From NCBI GenBank assembly GCA_037179385.1, contig CM074179.1, forward strand, positions 71,323,683 to 71,387,682: 64,000 nucleotides of DNA, written 5' to 3'. The stretch is from Holothuria scabra (taxonomy: Eukaryota; Echinodermata; Holothuroidea; Aspidochirotida; Holothuriidae). A program made the translations under genes and the position numbers. Within the stretch, counting starts at the first letter, position 1. Each line of letters starts with the position of its first letter. Below are positions 10,818-22,364 of the stretch, in pieces. A model generated the notes under the pieces. The model did no database searches, was not told the origin of the DNA, and saw only the letters and a program-made list of their open reading frames with translations.

Positions 10818-11300
10818 TGTAGCGTGTGTTTTAGCCCCCGAGGAACGGCGGGAACATGGCCGGGCACTGGTTAACTTAGATGCAGAAAGTCAAGATATGA
10901 GGAAGAGTACTGGGTGCGAGATACAGATTTATTGATACGAGCTCCTCGGCTCCCCCGAGGACAACTTAAAATATACAGAACAATATCACGAGTGAAGAAC
11001 GAATAACAATTTACATAACAAGGCATAACAGAAATAGTAGACTAATTTGCATATACAACATAACACATAACTGTACAAAACAGACATCGAATGAACTTCG
11101 ACCTTACAATATTCGGGATTTATGCAGTACATCATATGCTGTAACAAGACGTTCTTGAAGTACGCCCTCACCTTTGTTGGACTGATGCAGAGCCATATAT
11201 AATATATGGCTCTGGACTGATCACCGATCTCTATAATAAACCTGGATAGCGCTTGTGGCAGTATTTTTGAAGTCACCGTGCCACCATCTTACCACTCCCA
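10818..11300 (-). mobile_element. LTR of a retrotransposon, about 483 bp
   Basis: On the minus strand the segment begins TGGGAGTGGTA and ends CGCTACA, giving TG...CA ends. It contains a palindrome with an embedded TATATTATATA (11189-11213) and a polyadenylation signal AATAAA (complement at about 10926-10931). A small hairpin TCCTCGG/CCGAGGA lies next to the signal near 10943-10963. The end segment recurs at 65-145 and the 5' part recurs on the plus strand at 18133-18540, which fixes both boundaries roughly. A primer-binding-like site follows. I infer a 5' or solo LTR with U3, R and U5 parts. Confidence 0.7.
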
Positions 11301-11601
11301 AAACACAGATTACGTTAACGCACTTGCAACCTTTTGTTTTCCTCCATTTATTTGCTCTGTTCACATGATAAGTTTGGCATAAGACAAAATATATTTACAT
11401 ACATATACACACATATAATAACATTAGTGTCGAAACGTAGACGGCAGGCACTTAATTTACTTAAACGTTACTACTTTCACATTGTTTAGAGATATTTATA
11501 TAGCAAAATAATAGTAGTCGCTTGGTTAATCCAATTATATTTACTTAATATATGCATAACTCCTTAGTAGATGGGTTAAAGTGAGAGAGCTTCTTTCTCT
11601 A

Positions 11602-12807
11602 TCAGAAAAGCCCAGGACAATGCTTAAAAGCTTCGAACAACTCGTTATAATTGACATTTCTCCTTCTTCTCTTCGAATCGATAATAGAAATATGTTTTTC
11701 AACCGCCAGCGTAAACTTAAATTTGTAAAAGAAATTATCGAATCGGGGCCTACATCCATTTACTTTGCAGTTAAAAATAAAATACTTCATATGTAAGATT
11801 AAGAATTTATATGGATGGACAGTACCTTTCCCAAAACCAAAGAAAAAAATCCTCTTTAGAGAAAAAGAATTGACGATTGAGAAGTTTGCTTTCAATGTCT
11901 AAAATGAAGGAAGACGTATCGATGCAGTGCCAGAAAAGGTGCTCTAAAGATTCTTCCTCGATAGAACAAAAATCACACATGGGGGAATCAGCTTTGCCCA
12001 TTAAAAATAAAAGCCTGTTGGTAGGAACAATCCTATGTAGAAATTTGAACTGGAAGTAGGACATTTTTGACTCCGTGCCGATGAGCCAGGGAAGTCGATA
12101 AAAGCGACTCCAATCATGGCCGGAGAGATTATTGAAAGAAGAATCCCATTTAATTTTAGCTGGGGCGGCTGAACACGTTTTTGGATATACTTGGAGTAAA
12201 ACAGCTGAGAAACAGAGGAGGCTGACAAAGCCTTTTCAAAGAGTAGAAAATTAGCATTATGGCTTTCAGCCTTTTCACAACCTGCCTCCCGCCAGTGAGT
12301 AGGAATACTATTGATAAGGCCTAAGTATAAAGTAAATGGAAAGTCGGCGAGTAGAAATCTATCTTTAAAACTTTGAAACGAGAGGGGGGTTCCAGTGTCG
12401 TTAAAAAAATCTTTTACAAACTTTACACCCTTTTTATATAAAAACGAATAAAAAACAGTTTGATTACTAATACGTATAAAAGAATTGTTCCAGATGAGTT
12501 GATTTCCAAAATCTCTGTTAGGTGAATAAAATGAGGTATTACACCATGCATGCACTACCTCCCTCAAAAAAGAATTGGAGATTCTAATCACGTCTTGGCT
12601 AGAGCCATTACATTCGAAGAGTAAAGATTCCCCGCAACAATGAAGACTAATATCAAAAAAACATTTCCAAGGTCCGGTCGACTCATCACAATAACGGGGA
12701 ATCCAAGTGCGCTTTAAACTATGTATGAAGCTTTCAACATGAATAACTTTGAGCCCTCCTTGATCAATATGATATATCATAGCAGTACGTTTAACTTCCC
12801 AGACCAA
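11602..12807 (-). pseudogene. L1/Tx1 ORF2 C-terminal region with Cys/His knuckle
   Basis: Overlapping minus-strand frames carry a long linker, then FKFLHRIVPTNRLLFLMG and MCDFCSIEEESLEHLFWHC. That last block is the CxxC...HxxxxC knuckle of LINE C-termini. The final frame reads LILHMKYFIFNCKVNG and TLAVEKHISI, wording seen at the very end of L1/Tx1 ORF2 proteins. Frameshifts near 12060 and 11890 separate the pieces. Confidence 0.75.
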
Positions 12808-12921
12808 ATGAAATAAAAAATAATAGATTCAACTTCTTTAATGAAATAGTTGGGTGGGTTTGGGAGTACAGTGAACAGACAGACAAGTTGTGAGAGCCCA
12901 AAAGTCTTAACTATAATGTTT

Positions 12922-13745
12922 CTACCCATAGGGGGTTAAGTCCCTGACAGACCACAAACCGAGCAGACTTTTGAGACGGGATAACTTTGGCATGAAATTT
13001 AGTTGGAAAAGATCATCACCATTAAGGGTAAAAAAGATGCCAGGCAGTCTAACAGGTCCGTTAGAAATTTTGATACCGAAATCACGAGCATAAATGGGGT
13101 GATGGGAAACAAAAGGGCCTAGAGGACAGAGAGTACACTTTTGAAGGTTGACCTTCAAACCGACCGCAAACTCAAGATCACTGAGTATTTTAACAGTTTC
13201 ATGTAGGGAATCTCTATCATCATTCAGGAAAAACGTTGTGTCGTCAGCATATGTTAGAAGCTTAATTTCTCTGTTACCGATTCTCATACCTTGAATAATA
13301 TTATTATTTATAACTTTTAACGCTAGCACTTCGGCACAGAGAATAAAAATATAAGGGCTGATCGGGCAGCCTTGCCTCACTCCTCTATTTACTGGAAAGA
13401 AACCCGTCGAATACCCATTATTACAAACACATGCATTACAATTACTATAGAAAACATTAATCCAACGTCTAAAGCTGTTACCAAAATTAAAAAAGGACAA
13501 TGCAAAATCAATAAAATTCCATTCGAGAGTATCGAAAGCTTTTTCGAAATCGATCAGAAACAAAAAACCCGGTAAACAGTGACGTGAGGTGTACTCAGTG
13601 AGATCCAGAACAAAACGGACATTTTCACCAATAAACCTCCCTTCTAGAAACCCAGTCTGATGTGGACCAATGAGAGGGTTGATTACTGACTTCAGACGCA
13701 GAGCAATAGACTTTGCCCCTATCTTATAGTCAGTATTGAGTAATG
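12922..13745 (-). pseudogene. L1/Tx1 ORF2 reverse transcriptase core
   Basis: The open stretch begins upstream of the first methionine with NTDYKIGAKSIALRLK and GPHQTGFLEGRFIGENVR, then FLIDFEKAFDTLEW, RGVRQGCPISPYIF and LLTYADDTTFFLND. These are RT motifs in canonical order, with both catalytic aspartate sites (FEKAFD and YADD) present. Upstream near 13750-13800 a different frame carries GVITLILKPEKDP, also RT wording. The enzyme copies LINE RNA at the nicked target. Confidence 0.85.
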
Positions 13746-14593
13746 TAATCGTCTATAATTCTGGAGGGTAGTGGGGTCTTTTTCAGGCTTAAGGATTAAA
13801 GTTATTACACCTCGAGACTGCTCTGGAGATAAATTTCCAGATACGTACTGTAGCAGAAATTGAGAGCTTTCGTAACAATATCACCAATGAGGTGCCAAAA
13901 CTTTCTATAAAAATTGGAAGAAACCTTCCAGGGGCTTTGTCGTCAGTCATGGACATGAGTGCTGCATAGCATTCATCTGTCGTAAGCTCCCCCTCACATA
14001 AAGCAGAATCCTCGTCGTTTAATTGGTTACACTCGAGGTTATGAAAAAGTCCTCAGGGGATGTATTGTTAGTGGAATACAAGTATGATAAAACCTTCTTA
14101 TTTCCCTTAATATGTCATCATTTCTATCCAATATATGACCACTAGTGTTACGAATTTTAAAAATTCTATTCGAGGCTTTGTTCCTCTTTTCTAAATTCAA
14201 AAAATACTTAGTGTTTTTTCGCCTTTCTCAACCCATCTTGCCCGTGATCTGATGATGGTCCCTTGAAGTTTATACTCATAAAAAAGGCATAATTTAGCAT
14301 GAGCATTTTTTAAGCAAGTACGAAGGTGTTCAGAGTCGGAGATATAAAGCTATTGCTCTATTAAAGAAATGTTGTTGGTAAGTTCAACTTCCTTACGGCG
14401 ACGTTCTTTAGCTTTCTTTTTAGAATAATTTATACTCAGCTTACGAATTTTATACTTAAGACTTTCCCACAAGAGGCTGCAGTGGGATTAGAATACATAT
14501 CATTGATAACTTCATTAGATATTAAATCGGTAATGAGATTTACATACACATCATCACAAAGCAAAGAATTATTCAATTTCCAGTATCCAGGGC

Positions 14594-15321
14594 CTAGGGC
14601 TCAGAATAAACATTGAAGGATAAACTGATAAAAGAATGATCAGACTGAATGCCCGGAGAGAAAGCAACATTACTTACAAACCCACTAAGGCTCCTGGAAA
14701 TAAGAAAGTAATCCAACCTACAATGTATTCCATGGGTAATATTTGAGCTCCAGGTGAACTGCTTGGAAAGGGGATTCTTTTCTCTCCAGATATCAATTAG
14801 ATCATGACACGCCATCAATGAAAAACATTCTTCACGAGCTTTGAAGTTGGTATTAAAAAGACCTCTCATTTTATCAAGCTCCAAGTAAAAAACGAAGTTA
14901 AAGTCCCCCCCAAAAATGATAGAATCGCCTGAGAAACAATTTAGATGTCTAGATATATCTGTAAAAAGGTCAGGTCTGTCTTTGTTGTAAGCATAAATGT
15001 TACTAATAGTAAAGACATGATCAAACAACTTTACATCACTTATGATGTATCTTCCATGCTGATCAAAAAAATGTTTTAGCAAAAATGACATAAAGAGTTG
15101 GTCTAAACAAGATACAAACACCTCTGCTGCGATTCGAACCATGAGAAAAAAGAATAGAACCTCCCCATTCACGCTTCCAGAAGACTTCGTCGTCAATGCC
15201 ACTATGTGTCTCCTGAAGGAAAATAAAGTCAACCTTGCGTCTATGCAAGTAAGAAAACAGCTGTTTTTAAGGCTTTCTAAGACCCCCAGCATTGTAAAAG
15301 ATTAAATTTAAATCAGATGAC
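14594..15321 (-). pseudogene. L1/Tx1 ORF2 N-terminal APE endonuclease
   Basis: The frame starts near 15321 with MSSDLNLIFYNAGGLRKP, then a stop codon, then DFIFLQETHSG. After a further frame change it reads IFGGDFNFVF, RLDYFLISRSL and GIQSDHSFISLSF. The residues Asn in YNAGG, Glu in LQETH, Asp/Asn in GGDFN and Asp/His in SDH are the expected active-site set. The domain nicks the target during retrotransposition. Confidence 0.8.
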
Positions 15322-15659
15322 ATAAATAAACAAAACAAAATGAAAAAGATACAGCTACTAGGGGAGATGAAAAGCGATCTATACATGAAGTACAAGAGTG
15401 CCAAACATAGTAAATATGTACAAAAACAAGAACTTTAAGCACAGAGTAAACCAAAATCAACGATAATACTATAATGGAGGTTGGTAAAGAAAAAAGGAGA
15501 AAAACGTCAAGCCAAACGGACGACACAAAACCGTCAGGTGTCACCAGACAGGGTGGTACATCCGCGAGGAACAACCAATTCATGGTGAAGGCGAACGGGA
15601 TGTTTTGACACATTTAGGGCTATATAAGAATCAAGATGGTGGTGGTGGTTTCCGTGAAA

Positions 15660-16404
15660 CATAGTTGAAAGTTGCTAAATGAACAGTACGTCATACATCT
15701 GTGGCCTACCTATATATCAGTTTCGCGAAAAATTGAACGGCTTGCCACCCGAGGAACGCCAGCAGCCACCGGTAAACGGAGTCGAGTCCCTGAATTAAAC
15801 AGCTGTGTAACTTTCTGCGACTACTTTCTCTTCTCTGAAAGGTCTGCCTTGGTAAGATCATCAATGATGTAGAAATTTTCAGCAGCTAAAGCCGTTCTCG
15901 CATTTTTGAGGATTGATTCCTACTTTTTCAAACACTTCTTGAGCAATTTTGATGCAGTCTTCATTTTCTTGCTGAGGGACACCGACGATACGTAAGTTAT
16001 TTCGGTGGGAGAAACGTTCCTGTCTGTTAATCAATTTTCTGTGATCATCACGTGATTTCTCCAACCCGCTAATTTTTGATTCAAGTAAGATGCATTTTTC
16101 TTTTATTTAAAGCTTCATTTTCAGCCTTGACAGCATCAATTAATTTTTTATGCTCACCAATAGCTCTGCCAAAATCTTGTCTAAGTTTTCTCAGTTCACT
16201 AGTGATCTTTTCGATGGCAGTATCCAGAGCTTCTGAAAAATAGTCCACCTCACTAGCTGAATCTTCCTCAATGGGTGGTATTAGTGTACTGCTGGAGGCT
16301 AGGGCGGTTAGGCGCTCAATCGTTGCCTGGCGAGTGCCTTGACTGCGTTTTTTCGTTCCAGCACTACTTCTTGTAGGTCTCCCTTTTCTTTTTTGAGTAG
16401 ACAT
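15660..16404 (-). pseudogene. L1/Tx1 LINE ORF1 (RNA-binding protein), broken
   Basis: The start MSTQKRKGRP at 16404 opens a basic N-terminus. A heptad-like segment follows (IEKITSELRKLRQDFG, then HKKLIDAVKAENEALN), predicted to form the trimerising coiled coil. A frameshift near 16075 leads to RQERFSHRNNLRIVGVPQQE, the start of the RRM-like domain. A further frame gives LTKADLSEKRK, then a stop, then LFNSGTRLRL, the C-terminal domain wording. ORF1 proteins coat LINE RNA and act as nucleic-acid chaperones. An in-frame extension upstream of 16404 exists, but the basic start chosen here fits the family better. Confidence 0.75.
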
Positions 16405-16479
16405 GATTGATGAGAAGTCACTTAAAAATACACTGTAGTGAAGGGTAGGCTCTTTATTCACCGGAAAACTTCGAAAATT

Positions 16480-17730
16480 GAAAAAATATCTCGAGCCCAG
16501 ATGTGTATGGCGTGATCAGTGCAACATCCTGACGTCACTTTTTGAAACGCACTTGCAACCTCTAAAGTGCAATAAAGCTACGCAGTTAGCAAGACTTCAT
16601 AAGAAATTGGGCAATTTAGCAACAAAAATGCCACCGTGTGCGGCTATCGATTGCACTAATGGATAGTTTAAAGATTGCCAAAGAACATTTCACTAATAAA
16701 TGGATAGGTAGAAACAAAAATATGCAAATAACAAGGCTCATTAGTAGACAGAAGGATGGGTGACCTCATGATTTTCAATCACAGGAAAAACTTGTTGATG
16801 GTTGGCATCATCACTGGGGCCAGTTAAAAAGGGCAAGAGCAGTCACCCCAACTTGAAGTAGTGTAGTAGACTGTCCTGTTTCATGATTGGCTGTTGAGAG
16901 ATATGAGACAACAATTTTTCTCTTCAAATAGAGTGACTCAGGCTTGGTTTACCTTGAACATGCAATTTTGAAGTTATAAAATATGATGAAGGATACTTTG
17001 AACAGAAATAAGAGGAAAATAAGGCCAACCCCGTAGGCCTATGCATTGTCACCATTATTTTTTCATATTGTGTGAATTTTGTAGCACATCATATTTTGTT
17101 TGTTGTTTATTCATTTTGTTGAGGTAATTAATTGATGCATAGACAGGGAGTTGCACTAAACAACAACTCCCTGCAAAGAGTGACTTTCAAATAGGGAAAG
17201 GGGGAGTGTGAGTTGGTTGGGCGCAAAATCTTCATCACTAGTCACCATTTTTAGACCTTCACTGATTTGCTCTGTGCCAATAAACAGTATTATAGCTGAG
17301 CATATAATTTCCACATTCAACTCTTAATTGTAGGCCTAAAGCTCTTGAAACTTTCAGCACTTTCTCCCTTTGAACTGTATTGAGTCAAGAAAGTTTAAAC
17401 GCAGAGTGCTAGGCTACAAGTAGAAATTGCCATGATAGAGATTGTTGGGGGACTGAGGGGTTTGAAGGGGGAGGGGGCAGGGTTACGGGTATGAATACAT
17501 AGATACTGGTGGGGGTACTAGTATGGGTTAAAAGGGTGTTTCAAAGGTGTTAAATAATTTTTGAGAGACTAGCTATGGGCTGTTAGTTTGACTGTATGAC
17601 AATAATTTGTACAATATCAAGTGCAATTATTTTTTAATCTTTATTTTAAAACTAAAGCAATGTAATTTTTAACATTGAAGTAATTATTTTTTATTTTTGT
17701 GATTTAAAGAGGTGATTAAATTAATTAAAT
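16480..17730. other. AT-rich spacer without recognised genes
   Basis: This stretch upstream of the L1/Tx1 element contains several TAGGCCTA words and low-complexity T-rich tracts. I see no convincing exon, tRNA or transposon boundary. The LINE 5' UTR probably lies in its first hundred bases. Confidence 0.4.
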
Positions 17731-17803
17731 AAAAATACAGTCTCCTTTTAAACTTGATGCTCTCTTAAGGGGGCGTCAAGTTTAAAAGGGACTGTATTTT
17801 TAT
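17730..17803. repeat. Near-perfect foldback, Tc1/mariner-type ends in TA context
   Basis: CAGTCTCCTTTTAAACTTGA at 17738 is mirrored by a complementary arm ending at 17794. The two arms differ by one insertion and about one substitution and meet at a central CTTAAG. TA lies directly outside both ends, as expected of a Tc1/mariner-class insertion. It looks like two terminal inverted repeats joined with almost no interior. Transcribed, it would form a long hairpin. Confidence 0.6.
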
Positions 17804-18132
17804 TTTCTTCTGTCATTTTACATGGTTTTATTAAAGCTGTTATCAGTACCCACTCAGTCCATGGAACTGCTTTCAACTTGACAATAATTCATCATGCACA
17901 TGTATAGTGCTACGTACACCTTTTGGGTCCTCAGTCTGCCCGTGTATGGCTCTCTAAAAGGCTTATTGTGCTAACTTTTAAAACCTCGAACATTCTCTAC
18001 AGTCCCTCCCCCAGCCGATGCTCCTTCGTCCGCTTTCCTCACCACCACGATTGCTAAGAAGTCAATAACAAGTCGCGACTGATAACTGCTGCACAGTAAT
18101 GTACGCTCAGCTGTAACTCGGTCGCCTATAGT

Positions 18133-18540
18133 AAGAATATGAGTGGTATGGCTGCCTTCGCATGTTCGCGGTGACTTCAACTGTTTGTACGTGCTTCTAT
18201 AGACGAAGCGCTATCCAGGTTTATTATAGGGATCGGTGGGACTGATGGTACCACGGACTTCCTATAAGTCCGTGGGTGGTACAGAGAAATCTATTTGTGT
18301 TTTCTCCCTACGGCGCCGTTCTCGGCAGCGCTTCCGTATTGCGTAGCCCACTGTACTTGTGCTGTGTACGTCGACCATACTAAAGGTCGCCCGGCTGGCC
18401 CGGCTCGCCCGGCTCGCCCGTACTACCTAAATGTAGCCCTGCTTTGCAATGTGTGTAGTCTCATATGGAGGGCGTACTCACATTTGTGTCTATTGCACTT
18501 CTACAAAGCGAATTTATGTCTATCTTGTATATGAAAACTT
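18133..18540 (+). mobile_element. Diverged relative of the LTR at 10818-11300
   Basis: Read on the plus strand, it shares with the minus-strand LTR the order TGAGTGGTA, then CGGTGACTTCAA, then AGCGCTATCCAGGTTTATTA. The order continues with GATCGGT, a palindrome, then GAGGGCGTACT and ATGTCTATCTTGTATA. A stretch rich in GGCCCGGCTCGC units (about 18391-18420) is not shared. The palindrome here is CCACGGACTT/AAGTCCGTGG (18251-18275) with TATAAG in the loop. This is an older or different member of the same LTR family, in the opposite orientation. Confidence 0.55.
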
Positions 18541-18570
18541 GGCATATGTCTTACCGAAAAACCACATAAC

Positions 18571-19010
18571 CTTTGAAACAAGTGATTGATAGTAAATGAG
18601 AGGGTCTTTACATAAAAATGCTTCCCTCCCAGCAGATGGCTTGCTACAGCCTTCGTTTTGTAAATTTAAACCAACAAAATGTGCCCCTCTCATTGATGTT
18701 TCCTTCGGTATTCGCAGAATCTCAGATTGACATAAATTTTAATACCTTCTGTCCTTAGCATAACTTAAAACATGAACATTAATCGCTTTTGAAACAAGTG
18801 TTTGATAGTTAATGACAGGGTCTTTACATAAAAAAAAAAATGCTCCCCTCCCAGCAGATGGCTTGCTACAGTCTTCGTTTTGAAAATTTAAATCAACAAA
18901 ATATGTCCCTTTCATTGATCTTTTCCCTCAGTCGGTATTCGCAGAATTTTAGATTGACATAAATTTTAAAACCTTCTATCCTTAGCATAACTTAAAAATG
19001 AACATTAATC
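18571..19010 (+). repeat. Tandem duplication, two units of about 217 bp
   Basis: Copy 1 (about 18571-18787) and copy 2 (about 18788-19008) share TTTGAAACAAGTG, AGGGTCTTTACATAAAAA, CCCAGCAGATGGCTTGCTAC, GGTATTCGCAGAAT and TAGCATAACTTAAAA in the same order, with few differences. The high similarity implies a fairly recent duplication. No coding frame spans it. Confidence 0.75.
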
Positions 19011-19040
19011 GAAGGGAATATCTTACTGTGTTTCCAATCT

Positions 19041-19740
19041 GTGAAAGGGCTGAAAATCCAAGTTGGGCTTCGTTTTGTAGGCCTGTATCAGGAATTGCGT
19101 TTCCACATTGAAAGATTCCATACCACGTAAGGTAATTTTTGTAAGTTAGGCTAACACTCCCAATGTCTGAAAAGGTGTTTTGAATTAATAGAAACATCTC
19201 TGAAATGAAAGTTTGATAGTTCAATATGCGTTTTCGCAATTGCAATAAAAGGGTGCTTACGCGGTGTTTTTGAGCAGGGATACCGGTATGCCATCGGAAG
19301 GTTGGGGTGGGGGACCTATATTAGCTAACAAGGAAATCTGAAAACAGAAGAAAAAGTAGCCGGAAGAAGAAGAAAAAGGTGCATTCAACTCATGATTTAC
19401 CTATCAAAATACCCTGGCACGGCCCCTGTTGTTGCAGTAGTCTTCGTTTTGAGAATTAAGACCCGGCCCAAATATGCCTCTTTTCTCTTTCGTTTTCTTG
19501 TGTTTCTTTAGAAAAGAGCTGAAAATCCAAGTCTTCGTTTTGTATATCATGAATTGCGTTTTCAGTTTGGAAATATTTTATACCACGTATGTATTTTTTA
19601 AAGGCCCACACTCCCATTGTCTGTACTAGGAATTTTCAAATTAATGGAAATGTCTCTATGAATTTTTGGTAGTTCAGTGGGTGCTGTATGCGGTATTGCT
19701 GCGCAGGGACGGTGGCAAGAGTGACCGTTCGATAAATTCA
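19041..19740 (+). repeat. Second, more diverged duplicated segment
   Basis: The block GGGCTGAAAATCCAAGT...CTTCGTTTTGTA...GAATTGCGTTT...ATACCACGTA...CACTCCCA at about 19041-19290 recurs at about 19525-19740. The second copy is preceded by a degenerate version of the 217-bp unit (19420-19510). So a roughly 500-bp compound segment was duplicated before the 217-bp unit doubled. The spacer holds purine-rich GAAGAAG runs (about 19340-19378). Confidence 0.55.
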
Positions 19741-20610
19741 CAAGGAAATGTGATAAGAGAAGAAAAATTACACTCGACTCAAATGATGATCCCAGCTAAG
19801 ACGGCGCTGCCCTCACTAGTCACAAGGGCGGAAATGTCAATTCCATATGATGGGGAGCCAATTAGGCCGGGAAATGATCCAAGTTATCAAAAAAGCATCA
19901 TCAAATCATGTATCTGAGTGATATCAGAATTTAAGTTCCTCTCTGGACGTGCCAGTTCATCGTTGCACATGCCAGTTAGCGACACCCAACGGCGGGGGAT
20001 CGGGGATCGCTTGAATAAAATCAAACACCATTTTCCCCTCGGCTCAGAGATGTTTAGGTGTCCGAAGACGATGCCGAATTGTAATAACCTACATAAGAGG
20101 CACATACGAAGTGGGTGAAGTAGGCGGTAGTAGAGGTTTAAGTCAAAATCACTAAAAGTGCCCACAAGGCGGGTCACACCTCAGCGATTTTCGATTAGGT
20201 CGGAATTTTTCTTAACCGGATCAATTTTTTTATTCAGACTTTGTTGTAAGATGTCCATGCTATATCGATGTTAATGTCTCACGTTTAACTGTTCTGCTAC
20301 CATTAGATATATCTTATATCGTTAAACAGAGCGATAGAGTGTTCGAATTTCAATTCGATTTTTGTACGAGTGTGTGTCGGCCAGAAAACGCTTTCTGTCG
20401 ACCTGATGACACGAAAAACTATGTTACATTTCATTTTCGTAGTCCTCTGATAAAAATCATACATTTACACAGATTGGCAATTGTTTGGCTCTTTTTGACG
20501 TTGGATGAAGGTCGTAACAAAAACTCACAATAAATCAGACCGTATACTAATCCTGTTCGAAATTACTTCAGTGCGACCCACGCTCAAGGCTCTATGACCC
20601 TCAATTTGTT
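19741..20610. other. Spacer without recognised genes
   Basis: Short open frames occur here on both strands, but none shows a recognisable domain or a plausible exon structure. I see no transposon ends. Confidence 0.35.
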
Positions 20611-20930
20611 AGTCAGTCAGTCAGTCAGTCATTCAGTCAGTCAGTCAGTCAGTCAGTCAGTCAGTCAGTCAGTCAGTCAGTCAGTCAGTCAGTCAGTCAG
20701 TCAGTCAGTCAGTCAGTCAGTCAGTCAGTCAGTCAGTCAGTCAGTCAGTCAGTCAGTCAGTCAGTCAGTCAGTCAGTCAGTCAGTCAGTCAGTCAGTCAG
20801 TCAGTCAGTCAGTCAGTCAGTCAGTGAGTCAGTCGGTGAGTCAGTCAGTGAGTCAGTCAGTCAGTCAGTCAGTCAGTCAGTCGGTGAGTCAGTCAGTCAG
20901 TTAGTCATTTAGTCAGTCAGTTAGTTAGTA
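20611..20930. repeat. (AGTC)n microsatellite, about 320 bp
   Basis: About 80 AGTC units are nearly uninterrupted from 20611 to 20820. Variants such as GTGAGTC and TTAG appear at the 3' side. Because four is not a multiple of three, it reads through in all frames as a Ser-Val-Ser-Gln type repeat, which is not a gene. Confidence 0.95.
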
Positions 20931-22364
20931 AGATGAGATTTAACGACGCACCAACACGAGTGTCAGTCAACTCGATAAAAAGTTCAAAGTTTAAATTTAT
21001 TTTCGAGTATGGTTTAAGTTCAAATTTGGTTTCCCTTTAGCCGCCTCTTACGACAGGCGGGGAATTTTGTGGGCATATTCTACAACACCCAGCCCGCATT
21101 TGAAAAACCAGGAAGAGGCATTCTCTGTTTTTGGCGCCAACAACACGCCAGTCGTAGGATGAGTATTAACCGTCTTTTGTGTGCATTTTATGGGCGATAG
21201 TCGGGAACAAACTACTCGCCACACACGACCTCCTCAGCCTACATGGATGCAGTTTAACGTCATACTCATGACCCTATATGACCCTCCAATATTCTAGAAT
21301 TTCCCAAGCGGTTGGTCTCAAATGTGTGTAAGGAACACGGGCTTTCTACCGAGAGCCCTTTCCTCACCCGGACAGGATGGTGAACGGTCCATGATTCCAC
21401 CCCGTTTCAAAACTAGAGCAAAATCATGAAAGTTCTGTATTAGGCTAACAGTTAGTTAAATCGGTTATCAAATTGATAATTTTTGAGTGTTGAGACGTAA
21501 TGTGAATCATTAGCTTTATAAACGTAAAATGACTTCAACAATGCTATTGGGCGGACTTCGCTCACCCACATGATCATTCTTCTACGTCCATTATATTTTA
21601 GCTTGAACTCGATTATTTTCCAACGCCCACGAGATTACAAAACACCCTTAACCAAATCGAACCACCACGGGTAATGCCGTGGGCGCTAGTGGCGGGTTTG
21701 ACATGGAAGGGTGGATCTAGCAGGACCGATGTTACATTATATTGGGGCACTAGGCCCGATCCCATGTTGGAGATCCTTACACGATCAATGCACTCTTCAC
21801 AAATATATATTAGCCTAGGTATACACGTACCTACGCCCCTTTCGTGAGCATGGGAATACTGCTCCGCGTCTCGCAGCTGCCTAACGCTTGAATTATAATT
21901 GCATACAGTTGGCGCCTTATGTATGGGGCCCCTTGAATTAGACGTGACTGGTATGGTAGTTGCTCCTAATGACCTTAAGGAATATGATATTTGACTTTGC
22001 GGGTCCCTTTGTGTGACCCTTTAGCAGGCTTTCTGATGACTGCATTCAGACACGCATGCGTCCATGGATTGGGAAACGAGTAGAAAAAGGGCATCTCAAT
22101 GAAACTTGGGTTTAAAAATGCAGGAAAACATAAAACAATTTGCGCTGTCTATAAATTGCTATTTTTTTCGGGCGCGTCTCGCGCATATACCTCAAATAGG
22201 CATGATTGCAAATTACTTTAAGGTAGATTACTTAAATCATGCTTTTGCTGCCTACTTAGTAGGCATTCAATTTCATTTTTTAAAAATCTGTAACTTTTCA
22301 TTTTGATGACTACATTTTGTGAACAGTATCCAGCGTCCTCCGAAGTTCTCATCTCCCTCGGCTA
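20931..22364. other. Spacer without recognised genes
   Basis: Nothing in this stretch is recognisable as a gene. The region around 21040-21420 has a mixed composition with several GACCCT words, but there are no domain-bearing frames or paired inverted ends that I can support. Confidence 0.35.

Larger units (their letters stand above)
11540..16461 (-). mobile_element. L1/Tx1-type LINE, degenerate, about 4.9 kb
   Basis: In minus-strand order there is an ORF1 with a coiled coil, an RNA-binding core and a C-terminal domain (15660-16404). It is followed by an ORF2 with APE endonuclease, reverse transcriptase and a long C-terminal region with a Cys/His knuckle (11602-15321). The RT wording (FLIDFEKAFDTLEW, RQGCPISPYIFILCAEVL, YADD) and the ORF1 wording (HRNNLRIVGVPQQEN) are those of the L1/Tx1 group and differ from the CR1 element next door. 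Many frameshifts and stops mean this copy is inactive. Confidence 0.85.

Noticed and set aside
15120..15145. GATTCGAACC, resembling a tRNA B box
   Set aside because: It lies within the endonuclease coding frame of the L1/Tx1 LINE and no A box is at the right distance.
20594..20827. A 77-codon frame of Ser-Val-Ser-Gln repeats
   Set aside because: It is simply the AGTC microsatellite read through; every frame stays open.
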